Part shown: piece after piece, positions 50,083 through 60,974 of the stretch | Position numbering within the stretch: position 1 is the first letter of the stretch | How the letters are laid out: each line of letters begins with the position of its first letter | Assembly (NCBI RefSeq): GCF_029892565.1 | Contig: NZ_JARXVH010000003.1 | Coordinates: 248,001 to 312,000, forward strand | DNA from: Streptomyces pseudovenezuelae | GTDB lineage: Bacteria; Actinomycetota; Actinomycetes; Streptomycetales; Streptomycetaceae | DNA: 64,000 nt | Direction: 5' to 3' | The notes under the pieces: generated by a model | The model's input: only the letters and a program-made list of their open reading frames with translations | What the model was told of the DNA's origin: nothing | The model's database searches: none | Position numbers and translations under genes: made by a program

Positions 50083-52050
50083 ATGAAGACAGTCCTTCAG
50101 GCGACGGCCGTGGTGCTGACCACCACGGCCGGTCTCCTCACCACCGTGGCCGCGCCCTCCGCATCGGCCGCCACCAGCTGCAACTCCCCGGTCTACAAAC
50201 GGCAGTTCTTCGCGAACACCACCTTCAAGGGCACCCCGAAGAAGACGGACTGCGACAGCGCGATCGACGAGAGCTGGAGCGGCGCCCCCGCCGCCGGCCT
50301 CCCCAAGGACAACTTCGGCGTCCGCTGGAGCGTGACCCGGGACTTCGGTTCGGGCGGGCCCTTCGCCCTCGTCGCCTCCGGGCTCGACGGGATACGGGTG
50401 TACGTCGACGGCGTCCGCAAGATCGACCTGTGGAAGAACACGTCCAAGGCCGTGAGCAAGACCGTCAACGTGGCCGTCCCCAAGGGCAAGCACACTCTGC
50501 GGCTCGACTACGTGAACTGGACCGGCGCCGCCAAGGTCAAGTTGACGTACACGCCCCGCACTTCGGCCACCGTCGACAAGGTCAGGCCCCTCACGCCGAG
50601 GGACACGCTGGTGTCGTACGACACGGCGGGCAACAAGGCGAAGCTGAGCTGGGGCAAGAACGTCGAGATGGATCTCGCGGGCTACCGGGTCTACCGGCGG
50701 CTGCGGGGCAGCACCAGTTGGACGCGGCTCACCTCCACGACCGCGACCTCGTACACCGACACCCCGCCCGCGACCGGCGCCGTCTACTACTACGAGGTGC
50801 GCGCGTACGACAAGGCGGGCAACGAATCGGCCGGTACCGCCGACCAGTTGGTCACCAGCATCACGCTGACCGCGCCGTTCGGCCTCGCCTCGTCGGTCAC
50901 GGACACCACGGCCGAGCTGTCCTGGCGGGCGGTGCCGGGCGCGGTGAAGTACCGCGTGGTGCGCACGAACCGGGGCGGCGCCGACCAGGTCACCGACGTC
51001 AACTGGAACCACTTCAGCGACGACACGCTCGACCGGATCTCCACGTACGCCTACAAGGTCGCCGCGGTGGACGGCTCCGGTCATCTCTCTCCGTACACCG
51101 ACCCCGTGAGCGCGCACCGGCCGCCCGCCGCGCCGCGCGACCTCACGGCGACGGCGGACATCGGGGCCGCACTGCTGTCCTGGACGGTCAGGCCGGAGGA
51201 CGCCTGGGTCTACACCTTCCACGTGTACCGCTCGACGACCCTGCCGGTGGACACGTCCGGCACGCCAGTCACCTGCACCACGACGTACACCGAACGCGCC
51301 GACGGGTCACGGCGCTACAGCTGCGGCGACTACTCGGCGGACGAGAACACCACGTACCACTACGCGGTGACGACGCAGGACCAGGTGGCCGCCGTCTCCC
51401 TCCCCTCGGCGACGGTCACCGTCACCACGCTCGCCTCGGACAAGGCGCCGGCCCCGGTGACCGGGCTGACCGCGACGGCCACGGAGTACGGCATCGAGCT
51501 GGACTGGGCCGACAACACCGAGCCCGACCTGGCCCGGTACACCGTCTACCGGGGCCTGGTGCTCGGCGAGGAGGGCGACGAACAGGTCTGCTCCATGTCG
51601 GAGTGGGCGTGGCTGTCCCCGTCCACCTCGCGCTACACGGACGTGACCCTGCCCGACGGCCAGCAGCGCTGCTACTTCGTGGCCGCGGTCGACACCACGG
51701 GCAACTCCACCAGGTGGTCGTCGGGTCCCGTGTACGCCGTCCCGGTCGACGAGCTGGATCTGACCCCGTCGGTGGCGACCCCGGAGGGCTCGCCGATCGG
51801 CCTGACGGCGACCGCGACCGACTCGGGCGTCGGCCTGGAGTGGAACACGGCCGACTCGGCGACGGGCTACCAGGTCTACCGCTGGAACCCGGCCACCGGG
51901 GCGTACGAGAAGCTGGCGACCACCACGGACCGCTCCTACGACGACACCACCGCCGCCCGCGGCACCACCCACCACTACTGGGTGACCGCGCTGTACGCCG
52001 ACGGCACGGAGTCGGCGCCCGGGGCGGACTGGGCGATCCTGGAGCCCTGA
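50083..52050 (+). CDS. Secreted PA14 + fibronectin type III protein (copy 2)
   Basis: 655 aa; ATG with GGAG at good spacing, five bases after copy 1 stop, so co-transcribed. Same layout as copy 1: signal peptide, SPVYKRQFFANTTFKGTPKK, PA14 module (DGIRVYVDGVRKIDLW, KHTLRLDYVNWTGAAKVKL), then Fn3 modules (MDLAGYRVYRRLRGSTSW, YYYEVRAYDKAGNESAGTAD). The first 170 residues are nearly identical to copy 1, while Fn3 modules differ more. A recent duplication with diverging C-terminal parts is likely. Confidence 0.85.
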   Translation: MKTVLQATAVVLTTTAGLLTTVAAPSASAATSCNSPVYKRQFFANTTFKGTPKKTDCDSAIDESWSGAPAAGLPKDNFGVRWSVTRDFGSGGPFALVASGLDGIRVYVDGVRKIDLWKNTSKAVSKTVNVAVPKGKHTLRLDYVNWTGAAKVKLTYTPRTSATVDKVRPLTPRDTLVSYDTAGNKAKLSWGKNVEMDLAGYRVYRRLRGSTSWTRLTSTTATSYTDTPPATGAVYYYEVRAYDKAGNESAGTADQLVTSITLTAPFGLASSVTDTTAELSWRAVPGAVKYRVVRTNRGGADQVTDVNWNHFSDDTLDRISTYAYKVAAVDGSGHLSPYTDPVSAHRPPAAPRDLTATADIGAALLSWTVRPEDAWVYTFHVYRSTTLPVDTSGTPVTCTTTYTERADGSRRYSCGDYSADENTTYHYAVTTQDQVAAVSLPSATVTVTTLASDKAPAPVTGLTATATEYGIELDWADNTEPDLARYTVYRGLVLGEEGDEQVCSMSEWAWLSPSTSRYTDVTLPDGQQRCYFVAAVDTTGNSTRWSSGPVYAVPVDELDLTPSVATPEGSPIGLTATATDSGVGLEWNTADSATGYQVYRWNPATGAYEKLATTTDRSYDDTTAARGTTHHYWVTALYADGTESAPGADWAILEP

Positions 52051-52088
52051 GCACGATCCGAGCGGGATGGGGACACGACCGGCATGCG

Positions 52089-52120
52089 AGAGGGGCCCGG
52101 AGAAATCTCCGGGCCCCTCT
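52089..52120. terminator. Bidirectional terminator between PA14 gene and hspR
   Basis: 15-bp perfect arms AGAGGGGCCCGGAGA and TCTCCGGGCCCCTCT with a two-base loop centre, midway between convergent stops. Ends the dnaK-grpE-dnaJ-hspR operon. Confidence 0.8.
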
Positions 52121-52156
52121 TCCGTTCCGCCATGTCCGCGAAGCGCGTCGCGACGA

Positions 52157-52603
52157 CTACTCGGGCTGCCGCTTGGGCCGCCACACCACCAACGCACTGG
52201 TCTGCTGCACTTCTTGGTACGGCACCAGATCGCGGCGGTACGAGGCGTGCACCGCGGCCTCGCGCTGCTGCATCGCCGCCGCCGCGCCCTCGACCGCCGA
52301 CTGGAGCTCGGCGACGCGCTGTTGGAGCGCGGCGACCTGGTTCTCCAGCTCGATGATGCGCTTGATGCCGGCCAGGTTGATGCCCTCGTCCTGCGACAAC
52401 TGCTGGACGGTACGCAGCAGTTCGATGTCACGGGCCGAGTAACGGCGCCCCCGCCCGGCCGTGCGGTCCGGGGAGACCAGGCCGAGGCGGTCGTACTGGC
52501 GCAGCGTCTGCGGGTGCAGGCCGGAGAGCTGGGCCGCCACCGAGATGACGTAGACCGGGGTCTCCTCGGTCAGTTCATAAGGGTTACGTCGACGGCCGTC
52601 CAT
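52157..52603 (-). CDS. hspR: Heat shock repressor HspR (MerR family)
   Basis: 148 aa from the ATG of MDGRRRNPYEL with GGAG upstream; an in-frame TTG nine bases earlier would overlap dnaJ. MerR-type helix-turn-helix VYVISVAAQLSGLHPQTLRQ, YDRLGLVSPDRTAGRGRRYS, then a coiled coil (IIELENQVAALQQRVAELQS). Binds HAIR repeats upstream of dnaK and clpB with DnaK as co-repressor in Streptomyces, so free DnaK shuts the operon off after heat shock. Last gene of the operon it controls. Confidence 0.97.
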   Translation of the reverse strand: MDGRRRNPYELTEETPVYVISVAAQLSGLHPQTLRQYDRLGLVSPDRTAGRGRRYSARDIELLRTVQQLSQDEGINLAGIKRIIELENQVAALQQRVAELQSAVEGAAAAMQQREAAVHASYRRDLVPYQEVQQTSALVVWRPKRQPE

Positions 52604-52608
52604 CTCTG

Positions 52609-53799
52609 TCAAGCTCCCTTCGCGGCCTGGAACAGCTCCGCCCGCGGGTCCTCGCCCGCGGTCGCCTCTCGGTACGCCTCCAGTGCGTCACGAGCCTTCC
52701 CCGTCACGTCCTTCGGGACACTCACCTCGACGGTGACCAGCAGGTCCCCGCGGGTGCCGTCCTTGCGGACCGCGCCCTTGCCGCGGGCCCGCATGGTGCG
52801 GCCGTTGGGTGTGCCCGGCGGCAGCTTCAGGGTGACCGGCGGTCCGCCCAGGGTCGGGACCCTGACCTCGCCGCCGAGTGCCGCCTCGGAGAACGTCACC
52901 GGGACGGTCACCGTGAGGTTGTCGTCCTTGCGGCCGAAGACCGGGTGGGCGTCGACGTGCACGGTCACGTACAGGTCGCCGGCCGGACCGCCGCGCTCGC
53001 CCGGTGCGCCCTTGCCGCGCAGTCGGATCCGCTGGCTGTCCGCCACTCCGGCGGGGATACGGACCTGCATGGTCCTGGAGGACTTGGCCCGGCCGCTGCC
53101 CTTGCAGACCTCGCAGGGGGTCTCGGCGATCAGGCCGCGGCCCTTGCAGTCGGGGCAGGGGTCGGTGAGCGAGAAGCCGCCGCCCGAACCCCGGGCGACC
53201 TGGCCGGTGCCGACGCAGGTCGGGCAGACCCGAGGGTTGCCGTTCGCGTCGCCGGTGCCCGAACAGGCCTTGCAGGGGGCCTGCGAGGACATGCGCAGCG
53301 GGACCGTCGCTCCCTCGATCGCCTCGGTGAAGCTGAGGCTGACCTCGGTGTCGATGTCCTGGCCGCGCCGGGGCTGGGTACGGGTCGTGCCCGCGCCGCC
53401 GCGGTTGAACAGGCCCCCGAAGACGTCTCCGAGGCCGCCGCCGAAACCGCCGGCGCCCTGGCCGCCGCCGCCCTGGGGGCCGCCGCCACCGAAGAGGTCA
53501 CCGAGGTCGAAGTTGAAGTTGCCGCCGCCCGCGCCGCCGGGCCCCGGGCGGTAGCCGCCGTTGCCGAAGAGCGCGCGGGCCTCGTCGTACTCCTTGCGCT
53601 TCTTGGGATCACCGAGGATGTCGTTCGCCTCGGAGATCTCCTTGAAGCGCTCCTCCGCCTTGGCGTTGCCCTTGTTGGCGTCCGGGTGGAACTCGCGGGC
53701 GAGCTTCCGGTACGCCTTCTTGATCTCGGCCTCGGTGGCGTCCTTGGGGACGCCGAGGACCTTGTAGTAGTCCTTCTCGATGAAGTCCTTGGTGCTCAT
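52609..53799 (-). CDS. dnaJ: Chaperone DnaJ
   Basis: 396 aa. J domain residues 10-75 with HPD at 38-40; Gly/Phe-rich linker (GAGGFGGGLGDVFGGLFNRG); four zinc-finger repeats CKACSGTG, CPTCVGTG, CPDCKGRG, CEVCKGSG; C-terminal substrate-binding domain (VTVPVTFSEAALGGEVRVPT). Stimulates DnaK ATPase and delivers substrates. The GTRTQPRRG insert after the G/F region is typical of actinobacterial DnaJ1. 33 bases after grpE, five bases before hspR. Confidence 0.98.
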   Translation of the reverse strand: MSTKDFIEKDYYKVLGVPKDATEAEIKKAYRKLAREFHPDANKGNAKAEERFKEISEANDILGDPKKRKEYDEARALFGNGGYRPGPGGAGGGNFNFDLGDLFGGGGPQGGGGQGAGGFGGGLGDVFGGLFNRGGAGTTRTQPRRGQDIDTEVSLSFTEAIEGATVPLRMSSQAPCKACSGTGDANGNPRVCPTCVGTGQVARGSGGGFSLTDPCPDCKGRGLIAETPCEVCKGSGRAKSSRTMQVRIPAGVADSQRIRLRGKGAPGERGGPAGDLYVTVHVDAHPVFGRKDDNLTVTVPVTFSEAALGGEVRVPTLGGPPVTLKLPPGTPNGRTMRARGKGAVRKDGTRGDLLVTVEVSVPKDVTGKARDALEAYREATAGEDPRAELFQAAKGA

Positions 53800-53832
53800 C
53801 CTCGACGTCCCTCCTTCCGTACGGTCTCTACG

Positions 53833-56397
<2,565 letters not shown>

Positions 56398-56401
56398 CAG
56401 A

Positions 56402-56422
56402 CCTGAGTCACCGGGGCTCAAC
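56402..56422. promoter_or_regulatory. HAIR-like operator 2 of dnaK
   Basis: CCTGAGT-CACCGGG-GCTCAAC: correct spacing, three mismatches to HAIR. Lies just upstream of the proposed -35, 31 bases from the perfect site; cooperative binding is possible. Confidence 0.6.
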
Positions 56423-56424
56423 TC

Positions 56425-57444
56425 TTATCCGTTCCTTACGCGCAACCGGCCTCCGACCTGCGTGGACGGGGGCCGCCTGGCACCGTACACAGAGACCCGC
56501 AGCAGCGCGAACACGGCCACCAGCGCGACCGCCCCCACCCAGAACACCCCGGACTCCGCGACCCATCCCAGGTGCACGAGGACTCCGACGAGCACCGAGG
56601 AGAACGCACCGAGCCCGAGCAGCAGGATGGCGCCCTGCGGGGTAAGCCCGAGCCGCCGCAGCCGGTGCGCGAGATGGTCGGGCCCGCCGCGCAGCAACGG
56701 CCGTCCGGCAAATCGGCGCGACATCAGTACGAGGACGACGTCGGCGCTCGCCACGGCGGTGAGCGCGAACAGCACCCCCGCGCTGGAGGCGAGCCCGTGC
56801 CCGGTCCGGGCCACCACGGCCGCGGCGGCGAGCACGAACCCGGTGAACAGCGACCCGCTCGCACCGAGCGCCACGCGCGCGGGATGCCAGTTGTGCATCA
56901 GGAACCCGGTCAGCGCGGCGGCCAGCACGCTCAGCAGCACCGCGAGCCCGTCCATCACCTCGGCCGCGACACACGCGCCGACCCCGAAGGCGGTGACGAC
57001 CCCGACGGTCCCCGCGAGCGCGTCGGCGTGGTCCAGCGCCCAGAACCCGACGGCGACGAACACGATCCAGCCCACCGCCAGCACCCCGCCGACCACTCCG
57101 GTCTCCGCGTACGGCACCACACAGGCCGCCGCCACCGCCGTACCGGCGACCAGCACGCGCGCCTTGACCCGCCGTACGTCGGCGACGAGCCCGAGCGCGG
57201 CGACGGCGGCGCCCGCGACGAGCAGTTCGCCGACGCCTGCGCCGAGGGGTGCGGCGCCCGTCCAGTCCCCCGCGGCGGCCACCAGACAGGTGGTGAGCGC
57301 GAGCGCCGGCCCGCCGGACAGTGGCACCGGGCGCTGTCGCCGTCGGTCGAGGATCCCGAGGCGCAGGGCGGGCGTCCGCAGCAGCGCGGTAAGGACGGCG
57401 GCGAGGAGCAGGGCGGTGGTGGCGGCGACGATCCCGTAGAGCAC
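56425..57444 (-). CDS. MraY/WecA-like membrane protein with altered catalytic residues
   Basis: 339 aa from GTG (no clear ribosome site). About ten helices. It follows the polyprenyl-phosphate N-acetylhexosamine-1-P transferase plan: RRQRPVPLSGGPAL, GLVADVRRVKARVLV, ALDHADALAGTVGVVTAFGV, HNWHPARVALGASGSLFTGF and RGGPDHLAHRLRRLGLTPQG. In active enzymes these read DDxxK, NxxDGxDGLA and GDxGS; here the first Asp of the pair, an Asn/Gly set and the Asp of GDxGS are changed. Activity is doubtful. Upstream of, and codirectional with, the dnaK operon; divergent from the EtfD-like gene. Gene is probably intact. Confidence 0.75.
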   Translation of the reverse strand: MLYGIVAATTALLLAAVLTALLRTPALRLGILDRRRQRPVPLSGGPALALTTCLVAAAGDWTGAAPLGAGVGELLVAGAAVAALGLVADVRRVKARVLVAGTAVAAACVVPYAETGVVGGVLAVGWIVFVAVGFWALDHADALAGTVGVVTAFGVGACVAAEVMDGLAVLLSVLAAALTGFLMHNWHPARVALGASGSLFTGFVLAAAAVVARTGHGLASSAGVLFALTAVASADVVLVLMSRRFAGRPLLRGGPDHLAHRLRRLGLTPQGAILLLGLGAFSSVLVGVLVHLGWVAESGVFWVGAVALVAVFALLRVSVYGARRPPSTQVGGRLRVRNG

Positions 57445-57607
57445 GGATCTAAAGTAGGCGCGAATGTACCAATTTGGTACGAATAACACGGTCAGATTGT
57501 CACGGATGCCTGGGGTCCCCTTTAGGCAACCCTCAGCGATACAGATCACCGCACGCCCGGCTACAGTGCGACCGATGATGGGGGTAGTCTCAGACGGACT
57601 CCATAAG

Positions 57608-57621
57608 TTACCGCTTAGTAA
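57608..57621. promoter_or_regulatory. TTAC-N6-GTAA palindrome before EtfD-like gene
   Basis: TTACCGCTTAGTAA, 52 bases upstream of the start. This half-site type resembles operators of TetR-family fatty-acid degradation regulators in actinobacteria; no regulator is encoded nearby. Confidence 0.4.
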
Positions 57622-57672
57622 TGTCCTCCGATCCCGCTCGGAGACCCCCTCGCAGGCCCGAGGAGCCCTGAA

Positions 57673-59955
57673 ATGCAACTCGCCGCGATCATCGTGTCGC
57701 TGGTTCTGATCGTGGTCGGTGTGGCGCTGTTCGCCCGCGCCGTCCTGCAGATCTACACCTTCATGCGACTCGGCCAGGACGTGCCCGCGGGCACCCGCAC
57801 CGACGAGCCGGTCCAGCGGACCGTCACCGTGGCCAAGGAGTTCCTCGGCCACACCCGGATGAACCGCTGGGGCATCGTCGGTGTCGCGCACTGGTTCGTG
57901 GCGGTGGGCTTCTTCTCGCTGCTGCTGACGATCGTCAACGCCATCGGCCAGCTCTTCCAGGCCGACTGGCTGCTGCCGGTCATCGGCGAGTGGGCGCCGT
58001 ACAACGTCTTCGTCGAGTTCATCGGCACGATGACCGTGCTCGGCATCCTCGCCCTGATCGTGATCCGCCAGCTGAGCAAGCCGAACAAGCCCGGTCGCAA
58101 GTCCCGCTTCGCCGGCTCCAACTTCGGCCAGGCGTACTTCGTCGAGGCCGTCATCCTCATCGTCGGCGTCTGCATCTTCATGCTGCACGCCCTTGAGGGA
58201 GCCCAGCACCACGTCGACGCGTACGAGGCGTCCTTCTTCATCTCGTACCCGGTGGTGTCGGGTCTTGAGCACCTGGACGTCTCCACGCTCCAGAACCTCA
58301 CCTACCTCTTCGCCGGCGTGAAGATCGCGACCTCCTTCATCTGGATGATCACGGTCGCCCTGAAGACCGACATGGGTGTCGCCTGGCACCGCTTCCTGGC
58401 CTTCCCGAACATCTGGTTCAAGCGCAACGCGACCGGTGAGACGTCCCTGGGCGCGCTGCTGCCGATGACCTCCGGCGGCAAGCCGATCGACTTCACCGAC
58501 CCGGGCGACGACGACGTGTTCGGCGTATCGCAGGTCGAGCAGTTCTCCTGGAAGGGCCTGCTGGACTTCTCCACGTGCACCGAGTGCGGTCGCTGCCAGT
58601 CGCAGTGCCCGGCCTGGAACACGGGCAAGCCGCTCTCCCCGAAGCTCCTGATCATGTCGCTGCGCGACCACGCGCACGCCAAGGCGCCCTACCTGCTCGC
58701 GGGTGGCGGCAAGTCCATGGAGGGCGAGGAGAAGGCGTCCGAGGAGCAGTTGAAGGACGTCCCCGCGGCGGCTCTCGCGGAGGCCGAGCGCCCGCTGATC
58801 GGCACGGCCGAAGAGAACGGCGTCATCGACCCCGACGTCCTGTGGTCCTGCACCACCTGCGGCGCCTGCGTCGAGCAGTGCCCGGTGGACATCGAGCACG
58901 TCGACCACATCGTCGACATGCGGCGCTACCAGGTGATGATCGAGAGCGCGTTCCCGTCCGAGGCGGGCACGATGCTCAAGAACCTGGAGAAGAAGGGCAA
59001 CCCCTGGGGGCTCGCCAAGAAGCAGCGCCTGGAGTGGACGAAGGAAGTCGACTTCGAGGTGCCGGTCGTCGGCCAGGACATCGAGGACCTCACCGAGGTC
59101 GAGTACCTGTACTGGGTCGGCTGCGCGGGTGCGCTGGAAGACCGCGCCAAGAAGACGACGAAGGCCTTCGCGGAACTCCTCCACATCGCGGGCGTGAAGT
59201 TCGCGATCATGGGCGGCGACGAGAAGTGCACCGGTGACTCCGCCCGCCGCCTCGGCAACGAGCCCCTGTTCCAGGAGCTCGGCATGGAGAACGTCATGGC
59301 GCTGAACATGGCGTTCGGCGAGGAGCTGGACGACGACGGCAAGGTGGTCGCCGAGTCGGCGAAACCGAAGTCCGCCAAGAAGATCGTCGCGACCTGCCCG
59401 CACTGCCTCAACACCATCGGCAACGAGTACCCGCAGCTCGGCGGCGACTACGAGGTCATCCACCATACCCAGCTGCTCCAACACCTGGTGGACGAGGGCA
59501 AGTTGATCCCGGTGACTCCGGTCGAGGGCATCATCACCTACCACGACCCCTGCTACCTGGGCCGCCACAACAAGATCTACACGCCCCCGCGCGAGATCAT
59601 CGCCAGCGTCCCGGGCCTGCGCAACGAGGAGATGCACCGCCACAAGGAACGCGGCTTCTGCTGCGGCGCCGGTGGTGCGCGGATGTGGATGGAGGAGCGG
59701 ATCGGCAAGCGCATCAACAACGAGCGCGTCGACGAGGCTCTCTCCCTCAACCCCGACATCGTCTCGACGGCCTGCCCGTTCTGCCTCGTCATGCTCACGG
59801 ACTCCGTGAACGGCAAGAAGAACGACGGCTCCGCCAAGGAGTCCATCCAGGTCGTCGACGTGGCCCAACTCCTCCTGGACTCCGTCAGGACGCCGGTCGA
59901 CCCGGCGGGTGACGAGGAGACGGCGGACGCGCCGGAGCCGGAGCCGGTGAAGTAG
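57673..59955 (+). CDS. EtfD-like membrane iron-sulfur oxidoreductase
   Basis: 760 aa, ATG with AGGAG upstream. N-terminal half has about six helices of the NarI/HdrE type with conserved His (AHWFVAVGFFSLLL, GVAWHRFLAFPNIWF) that could bind heme. Two 4Fe-4S motifs follow: Cys302/305/308/312 and Cys393/396/399/403, each C-x2-C-x2-C-x3-CP. Two HdrD-type CCG domains complete it (YHDPCYLGRHNKIY, GFCCGAGGARMWM, ACPFCLVML). The mycobacterial protein of this plan, EtfD, re-oxidises the electron-transfer flavoprotein during beta-oxidation and reduces menaquinone; same role inferred here. Confidence 0.88.
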   Translation: MQLAAIIVSLVLIVVGVALFARAVLQIYTFMRLGQDVPAGTRTDEPVQRTVTVAKEFLGHTRMNRWGIVGVAHWFVAVGFFSLLLTIVNAIGQLFQADWLLPVIGEWAPYNVFVEFIGTMTVLGILALIVIRQLSKPNKPGRKSRFAGSNFGQAYFVEAVILIVGVCIFMLHALEGAQHHVDAYEASFFISYPVVSGLEHLDVSTLQNLTYLFAGVKIATSFIWMITVALKTDMGVAWHRFLAFPNIWFKRNATGETSLGALLPMTSGGKPIDFTDPGDDDVFGVSQVEQFSWKGLLDFSTCTECGRCQSQCPAWNTGKPLSPKLLIMSLRDHAHAKAPYLLAGGGKSMEGEEKASEEQLKDVPAAALAEAERPLIGTAEENGVIDPDVLWSCTTCGACVEQCPVDIEHVDHIVDMRRYQVMIESAFPSEAGTMLKNLEKKGNPWGLAKKQRLEWTKEVDFEVPVVGQDIEDLTEVEYLYWVGCAGALEDRAKKTTKAFAELLHIAGVKFAIMGGDEKCTGDSARRLGNEPLFQELGMENVMALNMAFGEELDDDGKVVAESAKPKSAKKIVATCPHCLNTIGNEYPQLGGDYEVIHHTQLLQHLVDEGKLIPVTPVEGIITYHDPCYLGRHNKIYTPPREIIASVPGLRNEEMHRHKERGFCCGAGGARMWMEERIGKRINNERVDEALSLNPDIVSTACPFCLVMLTDSVNGKKNDGSAKESIQVVDVAQLLLDSVRTPVDPAGDEETADAPEPEPVK

Positions 59956-59998
59956 CGCCCGAAGCGCCTCCCCGAGAGCGCGCTTCCACGGTCGTCAA

Positions 59999-60030
59999 GA
60001 CGCCCCATGCCTTCGCCGGCATGGGGCGTC
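59999..60030. terminator. Bidirectional terminator after EtfD-like gene
   Basis: 13-bp perfect arms GACGCCCCATGCC and GGCATGGGGCGTC, six-base loop, between two convergent genes. Confidence 0.75.
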
Positions 60031-60040
60031 GTCGTATCCG

Positions 60041-60367
60041 TCAGGCGTCCTTCGGCCCCACCTGCTGCGCCACCTCGAAGGACCACAGCTCCGAACCGGT
60101 GGCCGCGGGCTTCGGCCGCTCGCCGCCCTCGCCGCCGCCCTGGTGGGCGGCCTTCGCCGAACCGTCCCGCCACGCCTGGAACGACTCCTCGTCCCGCCAC
60201 CGCGAGTAGACGAGGTAGGTGTCCGTGCCCTCGACCGGCCGCAGCAGCTCGAACCACTCGAAGCCGTCGGAGTCCGCCACGGCCCCGCCCCGCGCGGCGA
60301 ACCGCTGCTCCAGCACCTCGCGCTGCTCGGCGGGCACGGTCAGTACGTTGATCTTGACTACGCTCAT
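60041..60367 (-). CDS. ABM-type monooxygenase domain protein
   Basis: 108 aa, ATG with AGGAT upstream. Dimeric ferredoxin-like fold: VVKINVLTVPAEQREVLEQR, GFEWFELLRPVEGTDTYLVY, SRWRDEESFQAWRDG. This length and the pattern NxLxVPxxxxExxxxRFAxR match actinobacterial antibiotic biosynthesis monooxygenase/heme-degrading (MhuD-like) proteins. Trp-rich strand SRWRDE is typical. Heme breakdown or quinone-forming oxidation are options; no Asn/Arg/Trp set was verified. Confidence 0.85.
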   Translation of the reverse strand: MSVVKINVLTVPAEQREVLEQRFAARGGAVADSDGFEWFELLRPVEGTDTYLVYSRWRDEESFQAWRDGSAKAAHQGGGEGGERPKPAATGSELWSFEVAQQVGPKDA

Positions 60368-60420
60368 GGATCCATCCTGACGCACCGGCGTCCGCGACCC
60401 ACCCAGGGCCCCACCCACGG

Positions 60421-60846
60421 TCAGAACACCAACTGCCCGACACCCAGCAGGTTTCCCTCGCTGTCCCGGAACCAGGCGCCGCGTTCGCCCCGCGCCCCCT
60501 TGCTCGGATAGTTCCCCTCGATGTCGGCGATCCCGCCCTCGGTCCGGAACCCGGGCAGGTCGACCTCCTCGAACACCACGCCCCGGCCGCGCAGTTCGGC
60601 CACCACCGCCTCGATGTCGTCGACCTCGAACGCCATCTGCGTGAAGATGCCGGAGGAGGCGCCCGCCGACCGGAACAGCACGAAGTCCGCGCCCTCGCTC
60701 CGGTACAGCAGCCCACCGGGCCGTTCGTCGACGGGGTCGAGCCCGAGCACCTCGGAGTAGAAGCGCCGGGCCCGTTCCAGATCCTGGGCCGGCAGCCTGG
60801 TCGCCACCCGGGCGCCCGCCAGAGTGTGCTTTCCGTTTGCGTTCAT
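60421..60846 (-). CDS. VOC (glyoxalase/bleomycin resistance) family protein
   Basis: 141 aa from ATG with GAGCGG upstream; an ATG four codons earlier is also open. One pair of beta-alpha-beta-beta-beta units: RVATRLPAQDLERARRFYSE, VLGLDPVDERPGG, MAFEVDDIEAVVAELRGRGV, GAWFRDSEGNLLGVGQ. Metal ligand positions (His/Glu) are not clearly kept at the first strand. May be a dioxygenase, isomerase or drug-binding protein. Same strand as the ABM gene, 53 bases apart; divergent from the FG-GAP lipoprotein gene. Confidence 0.88.
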   Translation of the reverse strand: MNANGKHTLAGARVATRLPAQDLERARRFYSEVLGLDPVDERPGGLLYRSEGADFVLFRSAGASSGIFTQMAFEVDDIEAVVAELRGRGVVFEEVDLPGFRTEGGIADIEGNYPSKGARGERGAWFRDSEGNLLGVGQLVF

Positions 60847-60974
60847 ACGTCCGCTCATGCGTCCACTGTGGCGCGGGCCGGGCCCGAAAGTGCCGCCCTG
60901 CCCAGGGGTGTCCCCGCGTGTCGAACGCATGCATCATTACTCGGGCGTTGTCGACGGGGCTGACGAGGTGAACG

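Noticed and set aside
48406-52050. 1214-codon frame linking the two PA14 genes
   Set aside because: The first 560 codons are a wrong frame inside copy 1; copy 2 has its own ATG, ribosome site and signal peptide.
56425-59868. 1147-codon minus-strand frame
   Set aside because: Antisense to the EtfD-like gene except for the C-terminal MraY-like part.
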